A stretch of 35,232 bases of DNA from an uncultured Bacillota bacterium (GTDB lineage Bacteria; Bacillota; Clostridia; Christensenellales; Borkfalkiaceae): assembly GCA_949287105.1 (NCBI GenBank), contig CASEFE010000012.1, positions 1 to 35,232 of the forward strand, read 5' to 3'. The notes under the pieces were generated by a model that had not been told where the DNA came from, did no database searches, and was given only the letters and a program-made list of their open reading frames with translations. Numbering within the stretch: position 1 is the stretch's first letter; every line of letters starts with the position of its first letter. Below are positions 18,192-26,148 of the stretch, piece after piece. Both the position numbers and the translations under genes were made by a program.

Positions 18192-19246
18192 AAGAATCGA
18201 TTCAGTATGAAATCAAGCGCATTCTTCTGCCGCTATGCATCTTTGCGGCCATTACCACCGCCTTATTTGCCGTTACTGCACTTTCCTCCGATTTTATCCT
18301 GACCCAAGGATTTCCCGAGCAAAGCGGCACAATTACTTCTCTCTATCCCGGAAACCCTTTGGGTTTTGTTCCCGCCGTTACGCTATGCTTTTTGTGTTAT
18401 ATCGTTCCTTGCATCCAATTTTCCTATCGGATGAAACCCCGCAGCGTTGACTTATGGTACTCCTTGCCCGTAAAACGCGATACGCTCCTGCTCGTACGCA
18501 CAATCGGCGGACTTATGCTCGTGTTTATACCCTATGCCATCTCCTACACTGTAGGAGTTACCATCATTGCATGCAGCGAAAATATTTTTCATATGAGTAT
18601 ATACGCCGCATTGTTTTTTGCATCGCTGCCGGCAGGCATTCTTCTATTCGGCATCAATTCGTTTCTCTTTTCACGTGCCAATTCCGTAGGCGACGGAATC
18701 ATCTTTATGCTCGCAGGCACTTTCTTGTTGACTCAACCCGCCCTCTACCTTAAAACATACGTTTCAGATCTGCCGCGAGAAGCGCTCAACTCTGCTCAAT
18801 TTACGACTTTCGGGCCTACGGAAGTAATTTTTCAATTTTTTAATGCTGCTATTTGCTACAGGACTTCACAACAGCCGTATGCATGGATCCCCCTTACTCT
18901 CACCGCCATAGAAGGAATTGCTGCCTGGTTCGGGCTTTTTTACACGGCAAAATCCCACCGCGCAGAGAGCGCAGGCCAAATTTCCGATTCTTGGTTCGGT
19001 CTGAAATTCATGATACCGTACTACCTGTTTTTTGCCGCGGCCTGCACGCCGGCAAAAAATGTGTATAACCTCGAATGGCAAATCCCCTTTGTCGAATACA
19101 CCCTGATGATTGTTCTTGCTGTGATCGCCTATTTTGTTTATCGGCGTTCTTTTCGGCTTAAACGCTTTGACCTGTACAGCCTTGGCGCCTCTTTTTCGGG
19201 AGGGCTGATCCTTATGCTCATCAGCGTTTCGCTCTTTTTCAGATAA
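18188..19246 (+). CDS. ABC-2 type transporter membrane protein
   Basis: This 352-residue hydrophobic protein has roughly eight predicted membrane segments, e.g. residues ~13-33, 57-80, 105-130, 138-160, 170-190, 240-258, 270-290 and 330-350. A short cytoplasmic N-terminus (MKESIQYEIKRILL) and the W-Y-S-L-P-V-K-R motif after the second segment are common in ABC-2 permeases paired with YtrB/CcmA-like ATPases. The start overlaps the ATPase stop by four bases, so the pair is one unit. The transported compound is not identifiable. Such small exporters are often stress- or antibiotic-responsive, but no GntR regulator is seen here. Confidence 0.8.
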   Translation: MKESIQYEIKRILLPLCIFAAITTALFAVTALSSDFILTQGFPEQSGTITSLYPGNPLGFVPAVTLCFLCYIVPCIQFSYRMKPRSVDLWYSLPVKRDTLLLVRTIGGLMLVFIPYAISYTVGVTIIACSENIFHMSIYAALFFASLPAGILLFGINSFLFSRANSVGDGIIFMLAGTFLLTQPALYLKTYVSDLPREALNSAQFTTFGPTEVIFQFFNAAICYRTSQQPYAWIPLTLTAIEGIAAWFGLFYTAKSHRAESAGQISDSWFGLKFMIPYYLFFAAACTPAKNVYNLEWQIPFVEYTLMIVLAVIAYFVYRRSFRLKRFDLYSLGASFSGGLILMLISVSLFFR

Positions 19247-19277
19247 CAACCAGAAAAATTTTTGCTATTAAAAACAG

Positions 19278-19312
19278 TCGGCGCGCGCTGAAATAAATTC
19301 AGCGCGCGCCGA
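19278..19312. terminator. Strong bidirectional terminator between convergent genes
   Basis: TCGGCGCGCGCTGAA (19278-19292) and TTCAGCGCGCGCCGA (19298-19312) form a perfect 15-bp stem with loop ATAAA. The stem extends further by AAAACAG/TTGTTT pairing. It lies between the ABC permease and the convergent GRE gene. The rest of the gap, 19313-19564, is AT-rich and I see no gene in it. Confidence 0.85.
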
Positions 19313-19564
19313 TTGTTTCTGATCCCCGACTTTTTTGTCGATAAAAATTGTCCTGTTCAGATTTTCTGCCATTTTTTTGACAAAATTCAAACCGCTTTTT
19401 TAATTTAATTTCACGAGCAATCCGAGTTGTTTACATAAAATTTCAGCATATGTCCCTTAAAAAACTTTATGAGAAATCCTTTTCAACTTAATCAATGAAT
19501 GTTCGAAGCAATAACTTTCGAGGCTGATTCACAATGATAAACGCAGAAAATCTTATGCTTTCAT

Positions 19565-21739
19565 TCAGATATCGCCGTGCTCACTGCGGCGGATAATTTC
19601 ATCTTGAATTACCGGATCGAGATTGACAAAATAATCGCTGTAACCGGCTACCCGTACCATCAATGTGCGATACTTTTCGGGATTTTCACGAGCCGCGATC
19701 AAGTCTTTTTGATCTACCACATTGAACTGGATCTCAAAGCACCCGCTCTTAAAAAACGTACGGATAAAATTCTTGACGGCATCATGTCCTTTCTTGGAGT
19801 CGATAAAGTTTTTTGCAAAACGGAAATTGGTGGCGATCCCGCCGATACCCGATTTCTGATCCAGTTTCCTTATCGAACGCAACACGCCCGCCGGCCCGTT
19901 TTTATCCATTCCCTGTACAGAGCCAAGACATTCTGACAATGCCTCCCCCTGCCTTCTGCCGTCAGGCGATGCGGCCGCACGCGCACCGAGATGCCCGTGC
20001 ATGATCCACGCAAAATAACTCGAATGAAAGGTTCCGCCCGTCTGTACCCGATATTTTTTCAGTTCTTCTTTCAGGAATTCGTACATCTCCACGCCGAATG
20101 CGTCGGCATCATCCTCGCCGTTTCCGAATTTCGGGCAACGGTTGCAAAGATATTGCCGTATATCCTCTTCTTTGGCAAAGTTATCCGCCAGCGCCGCCGC
20201 CATCTCTTCGAGCGTGACGATCTTTTCGTCATAAACCGCCTTCTTGATCGCAGACAGTGAGTCCACAAAATTCACAAAGCCCGGAAAACAAGGATACACA
20301 AAATTGTAGCGCGCTCCGCCCTCCGCAGAATCTTTTCCGTTTTCCAAGCAATCGCCCAAAAAAGCGGAGGACATCGGACAGGACTTATATTTCGCCGTAG
20401 CAAAAAGCTGCTGAGACACCCATTCCAAATTGTTTTTGATGATTTCGGAAACCGCCTGCTTTGCCAGATTATAAAAATCATCGAATGTTTTGAGCGAAGA
20501 CAATTCAAAGTCCAAGCCTTCGATCGCGCATCCGTCCCCGTAAATCTGTTTTTTATTTCCGAATATGTATTCAAACGCTTTATTGATATTGATATACGGC
20601 GTTGCAACGGAAATATTTGAACAGCCGATCGGCGTTATTTCCACGCAAGTACTGTGCACATAATAGCGCGCGTCCTCTTCGCGAACGCCCGCTTCCCGCA
20701 ATCCTTGCTGTACGATACGGTCATTGAAAATCGAAGGACGTGTATAACCTTTCGCAACCATATCCACACATTTATCGAGCAGTTCTTCCGGCATGTCATC
20801 CGTATAGCATACCGCTACCGAAGGGTTGATAAGCCCCACATCCCCGATCGCATCGATACACATAGCTGTGAGATCGTTCCAAACGGGATGCCCTTGCCTG
20901 TCAACGCCGCCCACCATCACGGACGCAGGCCAAGTTTCATAAATCTCGTTGTGTTTTACGAACAACTGACAGATCAGTTCATACGCAAAGTCTTTGGTAA
21001 TAAGACCTTCGCGTAAATCTTTCTCATAGTACGGATAAAGATAATTGTCAAGCCTTCCCGTCAGCGTAATGTCATTTACGATGCGCAGGCAATACTGCAC
21101 AAACCACATGCTCTGCATTGCTTCATAAAAATTACGAGCCGGACGAAGAGGAACCTGTTCGAGAATTTCGCTCATTTTCATAAGCGATGCCGACCGCGCG
21201 TCGTCGCTTTCGCTTACACTCTTTTCCCGCAGCGCAATGCTGTACCGCTTTGCAAAATCACACACAGCCTGCAATGAAATTTTACAGGACTGATAAAAAG
21301 CCTGCTTTTCACAATAATCCGCGTCCGCATACGAAAGCCGCGAAAGTTTTTCATCTATTTCCGAAAGGATCCCCTCGATCCCAAGCCGCAAAAGCTTTTC
21401 GTAATCGATCACCCTGTGTTCCGTTCCGCCCGTCTGATATCCGCCGATCGCCCCCGCAAGACGTTCGATTTCCTGCCCCTTTTCCACCAAAGCTCGCTCT
21501 TCGTCGCTCAGCTCATAACAGGGAGAAACCGTACCCGCCAAAAGATCATCCGGCCCGATCTGAACAGAATAATGATCCAGCACATATTTTTCAACATAAG
21601 CACGCCGCAAATTATGCACATGGACGGGCGGCATCTCGGCGATAGCGCAATAATATAAGTAAATCCATTCCTCTTTCGTACGGGGATTGACGCTGTACGA
21701 AAATCCTCTCTCTTTTAAGGATTCCAGATTTTTCACCAT
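19565..21739 (-). CDS. Glycyl radical enzyme (pyruvate formate-lyase-like), substrate unknown
   Basis: This 724-residue protein has the two hallmarks of an active GRE. The glycyl-radical loop RVAGYSDYF is at residues 696-704, with the radical on Gly699. The active-site cysteine is in HSTCVE (Cys365, Glu367). CVE is shared with the dehydratase/lyase branch (for example glycerol or propanediol dehydratase and choline lyase), not PFL (CC). The usual Gly before Cys is Thr here, and the length is shorter than CutC or HypD (about 790-850). I choose the ATG at 21739 because GGAGG lies 10 bases upstream. It follows its activase by 22 bases and a DUF6259-like gene before that. The reaction cannot be named from sequence. 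Confidence 0.92.
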   Translation of the reverse strand: MVKNLESLKERGFSYSVNPRTKEEWIYLYYCAIAEMPPVHVHNLRRAYVEKYVLDHYSVQIGPDDLLAGTVSPCYELSDEERALVEKGQEIERLAGAIGGYQTGGTEHRVIDYEKLLRLGIEGILSEIDEKLSRLSYADADYCEKQAFYQSCKISLQAVCDFAKRYSIALREKSVSESDDARSASLMKMSEILEQVPLRPARNFYEAMQSMWFVQYCLRIVNDITLTGRLDNYLYPYYEKDLREGLITKDFAYELICQLFVKHNEIYETWPASVMVGGVDRQGHPVWNDLTAMCIDAIGDVGLINPSVAVCYTDDMPEELLDKCVDMVAKGYTRPSIFNDRIVQQGLREAGVREEDARYYVHSTCVEITPIGCSNISVATPYININKAFEYIFGNKKQIYGDGCAIEGLDFELSSLKTFDDFYNLAKQAVSEIIKNNLEWVSQQLFATAKYKSCPMSSAFLGDCLENGKDSAEGGARYNFVYPCFPGFVNFVDSLSAIKKAVYDEKIVTLEEMAAALADNFAKEEDIRQYLCNRCPKFGNGEDDADAFGVEMYEFLKEELKKYRVQTGGTFHSSYFAWIMHGHLGARAAASPDGRRQGEALSECLGSVQGMDKNGPAGVLRSIRKLDQKSGIGGIATNFRFAKNFIDSKKGHDAVKNFIRTFFKSGCFEIQFNVVDQKDLIAARENPEKYRTLMVRVAGYSDYFVNLDPVIQDEIIRRSEHGDI

Positions 21740-21761
21740 TTTACCCTTTCCTCCGATAGGT

Positions 21762-22640
21762 TCAATACGATATTTCGATACCTTTTTGAATAAAAGGCTT
21801 TGTAAGTCCTTCCAAAATCTCCTGCGAAGGCGTTTTCTTCCCTTCCGCCGCATACTTCATCCCGAGAGCCCTATATTTTCCCACACAGACTCCATGAAAC
21901 GGCAATAGCTCCACGGCAGGAATTTTCGGAAGCGTCGAAACAAATTCCGCGATTTTTGCCGCGTCTTCCCCCGTGTCGTTGAAACCCGGAATGACAGGTA
22001 CACGAAGCCGCAGCATAACACCTGCCGCACTCATTGCCCGAATATTTTCGAGTATCAGACGATTGCTCCTGCCCGTCGCCGCACGGTGTTTCTCCTCATC
22101 CGCCGATTTTATATCGCAAAAAACTTCAGAAAAATTACCGACCAGCGAAAGCAATTTCTGCGTGTCTACACATCCCGCCGTTTCCACAGCAACGGAGATT
22201 CCTTTTTCTTTCAGACGACAACAAAGTTCCTGAACAAAATCCGCCTGCAAAAGCGGCTCTCCCCCCGACAGCGTAACCCCGCCGCCCGAGTCGTCAAATA
22301 TATCTTTATCGATCGCCAGTTCTTTGGCAAGTTCCTCCGCCGTCACCGTTCGCCCGACAATCTCCCGTGCGCCCGCATAACAGACCTCGGCACATTTTCC
22401 GCACACCGTACACGCTTCGGTAAACAGCGCCGTCTTTTCGCCCGCGGGGCATACTTTCGTGCATCGTCCGCAACCGATACATTTTGCAGCGTTGTATCTC
22501 ATTTGCGGCCTTGCCTCCATCCCCTCCGGATTATGGCACCAATAACAACGCAGATTACAACCCTTCAAAAATACAACGGTACGCGTGCCTTGCCCGTCAT
22601 GCACACAAAATCTCTGTACATTGAAAATCGCTCCGACCAT
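21762..22640 (-). CDS. Glycyl radical enzyme activase (radical SAM)
   Basis: This protein installs the glycyl radical on the downstream GRE. The radical-SAM motif CNLRCYWC (C28, C32, C35) follows the usual N-terminus IFNVQRFCVHDGQGTRTVVFL. An insert with two ferredoxin-like clusters comes next, CIGCGRCTKVCP and CTVCGKCAEVC, as in activases of the dehydratase-type GREs; the PFL activase lacks this insert. The SAM-binding GGE is in TLSGGEPLLQ. The ATG at 22640 is chosen (292 residues); a TTG at 22667 with AAAGG upstream is an alternative. It lies close after the DUF6259-like gene, indicating one transcript. Confidence 0.95.
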   Translation of the reverse strand: MVGAIFNVQRFCVHDGQGTRTVVFLKGCNLRCYWCHNPEGMEARPQMRYNAAKCIGCGRCTKVCPAGEKTALFTEACTVCGKCAEVCYAGAREIVGRTVTAEELAKELAIDKDIFDDSGGGVTLSGGEPLLQADFVQELCCRLKEKGISVAVETAGCVDTQKLLSLVGNFSEVFCDIKSADEEKHRAATGRSNRLILENIRAMSAAGVMLRLRVPVIPGFNDTGEDAAKIAEFVSTLPKIPAVELLPFHGVCVGKYRALGMKYAAEGKKTPSQEILEGLTKPFIQKGIEISY

Positions 22641-22675
22641 TTTCTCCGCCCTCGCCTGCACCGACAATCAAACCT

Positions 22676-24838
22676 TTACCGCAAGATTTCGGCAACCAGC
22701 ACACTGTGTGCCGGAATGCTCCACTCGGCGCAAGAGGCTTCTACTTTTTCAAAATCGCTTCCGTCCGGCTTACGATGCAAAAGACATTTGATCGGCTCCG
22801 TAACGGTAAAATCCGATGTGTGGTTTCGGTAGTTTACAAAGATCTGATAGTCTTTTCCTTCTTCCGTCTGTATCCGCGTCGAAAGAATTTCATCAAAACA
22901 ACGCACCAGCGTTGTCCTGTCCAACTTTTCCAAATATTTTGCACATTTGATCGATTTCGGCTTTACCATCTTCCCGAATCGCAACGCGTGATATAAAATC
23001 CCGTCCCGCCAGTCATTGAGCAATTTTGCATACCGCAAATATTCTGCCTGGTCCGGTTCGTTTTCATCATCCCAAGGATCATTCCATTCCCAGTTCACTT
23101 TACCGCCGTCTTTGAGCATCAGCGTCAATACGTCACCCTGCGCAAACGAGTACGCCGTTCGGTAAAACAAATTGTCCGGATACAGTTTGGTGTTCAAAAG
23201 CCTCGTCGCTGCCGTATGATTCCCCATAAAGTTCAAGACATATTCGCCCACCACATATTTATATGCAGGGACCGGAATACCGTAAACCAAATTGATATTA
23301 TACCGGCTGTCATTAAAATACAACGCGCCCAAAATCGGTTCGCAGGCAGCAGCTTCCCCGCCAAGCACCGTCTTTCGATCCGGATATGCCTTATTAAATA
23401 CTTCCTGCATCTTCGCCGCAATGTCCAACATCTCTTCGTGCATCCATTTTCCCGGCAACGGCGGATGCGGGTGCTTTTTGCTGTAACAAGGATATGTGTT
23501 CCCGCCAATATTCTGATCAAAGTATTGCAGATAATCAACTTCACAATCCTTCGATATTTTCCGCGCTTCCTCCACGGCGATCTCTTTCGTCGCTTCACAC
23601 GCAGGGCAAAGATCATACCCGTCCCGAATATGACCGCAGATCGTCGTATACTGTAAAGTATTATCCGGCCCCACTTCCACGCTGTCTGCAAGTTTTAGCT
23701 TGTCAAACTGCTCTTCCATGTTGTAGATGCCGTTGTTCTTATCCAACTGCGTCCAACCGATTCCGCTGCAATACAGACCGATCACGTCATCCGCCTTGTG
23801 CAACTCGTTCACAAAGTGCAGAAAATTTTCTTTGTCTCCATACGGCGGCCACACATACGGCGGCGCCCACGGTGCACTGCCTTCCCAATGCATCATCAAT
23901 GCCATCACGCGCGTATGAAAAATTTCTTTGTATTTTTCTACATAAGGCAGGCAATTTGTGTACGGGTAATAACAATTGGGCGACATGTCCCCCGTATCAC
24001 AGGTGCCCCTTACCGGAAATGTCACTACCACAAGCGGATCTGTAAGCCATTTCGGAAGATTCGCATTCTCTTTGATCTTCGGCGCCTTGATCGCCCCCGA
24101 TCCCTGTAACCAACTTCGATAAATTTCTGCCGCATCATACCAGCTTCCGCCGATCGCCCCCAAGACTACGTCGTATGAATATGAATATTCTTTCTCAACC
24201 GTTCCGGGATATAATTGCTGTATGAGCGCGATCCCCTCTTCCTCCGCTTTCCATTCGATCATTTTGAAATTCATCTGAGGATCGTGCGACGCAAAATACA
24301 TGCCGTGCATGCCATTGTAATATGCCATAAACTGCATCGAACAGGCACCCGGATAAATCCCTGCCCAGCCTTTCGGAGGATACACCTTATCGTCCACGGC
24401 GGACATCAATTCATTCCGGAATTCAATGTTGTCGATCTCTGCGCCTTCCATCGCCGGCCAGAACAATTTGAAATTGTCTACCCCTAACCGATTTTTTATA
24501 ACGATACCAGGAAAACGCACACTTTCCGTCAGATACTCTGTATGATTGAAAAAGGATACCCTCGCTTTTACAAACGTTTCGTCCGTACAGTCAAACTCCG
24601 CAACGGCGGAAATTTTGTCCATTTCATATTCCAAACGCACTTTTCCGCTCCGCTCCGATTTTTTCGAAAGCTTACCCGATTCCACAACCAAAGCTTCTCC
24701 GTTTTCCTTCAACAGACGAAAACGAAGCAAAGGCACTTCTTTACCTATATAATCATAACCCGTAATTCCGCAAAACGAAGTTATATTTCCCGTTTCGTCA
24801 TCAAAAACAATTGTGTAATTTTTTCTTGCTACTTTCAT
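22676..24838 (-). CDS. Glycoside-hydrolase-like protein (probable DUF6259 family)
   Basis: This 720-residue protein has an N-terminal beta-rich domain resembling a sugar mutarotase/galactose-binding fold, then a probable TIM barrel. Barrel-like segments include MALMMHWEG, IGLYCSGIGW, VDYLQYFDQNIGG and VLGGEAAACEP. The Asp in YFDQ and Glu in GGEAAACE are in positions expected of catalytic acids, but this is inference. A C-terminal beta domain follows. No signal peptide is present, so it is likely cytoplasmic. The ATG at 24838 has GAGGAAGGA upstream. It is the first gene of a transcript with the GRE activase and GRE, suggesting it supplies their substrate. Family assignment is from memory, not a search. 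Confidence 0.6.
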   Translation of the reverse strand: MKVARKNYTIVFDDETGNITSFCGITGYDYIGKEVPLLRFRLLKENGEALVVESGKLSKKSERSGKVRLEYEMDKISAVAEFDCTDETFVKARVSFFNHTEYLTESVRFPGIVIKNRLGVDNFKLFWPAMEGAEIDNIEFRNELMSAVDDKVYPPKGWAGIYPGACSMQFMAYYNGMHGMYFASHDPQMNFKMIEWKAEEEGIALIQQLYPGTVEKEYSYSYDVVLGAIGGSWYDAAEIYRSWLQGSGAIKAPKIKENANLPKWLTDPLVVVTFPVRGTCDTGDMSPNCYYPYTNCLPYVEKYKEIFHTRVMALMMHWEGSAPWAPPYVWPPYGDKENFLHFVNELHKADDVIGLYCSGIGWTQLDKNNGIYNMEEQFDKLKLADSVEVGPDNTLQYTTICGHIRDGYDLCPACEATKEIAVEEARKISKDCEVDYLQYFDQNIGGNTYPCYSKKHPHPPLPGKWMHEEMLDIAAKMQEVFNKAYPDRKTVLGGEAAACEPILGALYFNDSRYNINLVYGIPVPAYKYVVGEYVLNFMGNHTAATRLLNTKLYPDNLFYRTAYSFAQGDVLTLMLKDGGKVNWEWNDPWDDENEPDQAEYLRYAKLLNDWRDGILYHALRFGKMVKPKSIKCAKYLEKLDRTTLVRCFDEILSTRIQTEEGKDYQIFVNYRNHTSDFTVTEPIKCLLHRKPDGSDFEKVEASCAEWSIPAHSVLVAEILR

Positions 24839-24881
24839 AATCCTTCCTCGTTCATCATCGCATCCTGTCTTTGCCGCCGTA

Positions 24882-24894
24882 TTCCGTTTCGGAA
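24882..24894. promoter_or_regulatory. Dyad TTCCG-TTT-CGGAA in the GRE operon leader
   Basis: A perfect 5-3-5 dyad lies about 25-35 bases downstream of the predicted start of transcription of the DUF6259-activase-GRE operon. Its core CCGTTTCGG recurs, in the same form on the minus strand, inside the promoter of the glycosidase-like gene at 28112-28120. It may be an operator for a shared regulator. Confidence 0.4.
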
Positions 24895-24925
24895 AAACTT
24901 CAGAAAAAAATGATTTTTGTTTAAC

Positions 24926-24954
24926 ATTATAACAAGACAAACAAACTATGTCAA
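24926..24954 (-). promoter_or_regulatory. Consensus promoter of the DUF6259-activase-GRE operon
   Basis: On the minus strand: TTGACA (24949-24954), 17-base spacer, TATAAT (24926-24931). Both boxes match consensus exactly. It lies about 90 bases before the first gene. Confidence 0.8.
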
Positions 24955-25051
24955 CCTTGATTTCAAATTTAAATTAATAAATTTTTTGAATTTTACTGAA
25001 CTTGAAAATTGTCTTTTTTCCCCTCCCTTTTCTATGAAATTTTTTATTCTG

Positions 25052-25080
25052 TTGCAATTTCATGTATCTCATGTTATAAT
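25052..25080 (+). promoter_or_regulatory. Promoter of the SDR gene
   Basis: TTGCAA (25052-25057), 17-base spacer, TATAAT (25075-25080), 47 bases before the ATG. It is divergent from the GRE operon promoter about 100 bases away. Confidence 0.75.
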
Positions 25081-25127
25081 CAAAGAAATCAATTTATTGC
25101 GGCAAATCTTGCTTTTAAGGAGAAAAA

Positions 25128-26051
25128 ATGAAAATTGTTGTGATTGGTGCTAACGGCCATATCGGCAGTTACCTCGTTCCCTCTTTGATTCGCGCAGGTC
25201 ACTCGGTCATCGCCGTTTCCCGCGGCAACCGCAAGCCCTATTTTTCAGCCCACGAATGGAATGAGGCAGAACAGATCTTCTCGGATCGTGCTTCTTTTCT
25301 ACAAAACACGCTTTTGACCCGTTCTTTAAAATGCGACGCGGTAATAGACACCCTTTGCATGAACGCCTCGGACGCAAAACAACTTGTGGACGCCTTTTCC
25401 GGTACCGGAACACACCTCGTTGTGATCGGCACAATCTGGATTTACCGCGAAAAATATTACATACCTGTCCGTGAAGATCATCCTTCTACCGAACACGAAG
25501 CCTACGGCTTTGAAAAAGCTGCCATGGTGCAGACTCTTGCCCAATACGCCAAGGACAAAAATTGCCGATGGACCGTTCTCCATCCCGGACATATCAGCGG
25601 AAAAGGCTGGCTGCCAATCAACCCGCAAGGGAATCTGAACGAAAAAATTTACCGCGATATCGCCGCCGGAAATGAAATTTGCCTTCCTTTCCTCGGGCTT
25701 ACTACTTTGCAATTTGTACATTCACAGGATATTGCGGATCTTGCTATTTGCTGTCTGAACCAACCCGAAAAAAGCGATCGGCAAATTTTTCATGCCGCGT
25801 GCCCCGATGCAATCCCCCTGCAAGCGTATGCGCAACAACTCTATGAACATTTCGGAAAAACGCCCGCTATCCGTTTCGTGTCTTTACAAGATTTTCAGTC
25901 TCTCCTCTCTTCCGATGATTACGATTGCTCTATGGACCATATTTCACATTCGCCCTGTTGCAGCATGGAAAAAGCAAAATCTTTGCTCGGCTTTATTCCG
26001 CATTATACTTGCATTCAAACTGTTCTGGATGCCATTTCCGACCGTTTCTGA
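25128..26051 (+). CDS. NAD(P)-binding SDR, nucleotide-sugar epimerase/reductase-like
   Basis: This 307-residue protein opens with a Rossmann fold: MKIVVIGANGHIGSYLV carries GxxGxxG. VAVSRG at the end of the second strand is the cofactor-discriminating site. The extended-SDR catalytic pair is probably YGFEK (YxxxK) near residue 125. The C-terminal part is shorter and less regular than in UDP-sugar epimerases, as in many atypical SDRs. AAGGAG lies 5 bases upstream. It is divergent from the GRE operon and convergent with the glycosidase-like gene, so a role in modifying the same sugar-related compound is plausible but unproven. Confidence 0.75.
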   Translation: MKIVVIGANGHIGSYLVPSLIRAGHSVIAVSRGNRKPYFSAHEWNEAEQIFSDRASFLQNTLLTRSLKCDAVIDTLCMNASDAKQLVDAFSGTGTHLVVIGTIWIYREKYYIPVREDHPSTEHEAYGFEKAAMVQTLAQYAKDKNCRWTVLHPGHISGKGWLPINPQGNLNEKIYRDIAAGNEICLPFLGLTTLQFVHSQDIADLAICCLNQPEKSDRQIFHAACPDAIPLQAYAQQLYEHFGKTPAIRFVSLQDFQSLLSSDDYDCSMDHISHSPCCSMEKAKSLLGFIPHYTCIQTVLDAISDRF

Positions 26052-26098
26052 ATATCCGACTATTATACAATTAAAATTTAGATTCGTCATTTATTATA

Positions 26099-26129
26099 AA
26101 AGCCGCAAAGATTTTTTCTTTGCGGCTTT
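26099..26129. terminator. Bidirectional terminator between SDR and glycosidase-like gene
   Basis: AAAGCCGCAAAGA (26099-26111) pairs perfectly with TCTTTGCGGCTTT (26117-26129) over a T5 loop. The genes on both sides end within about 50 bases. Confidence 0.85.
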
Positions 26130-26148
26130 ATTATTTATGATCAAATTT

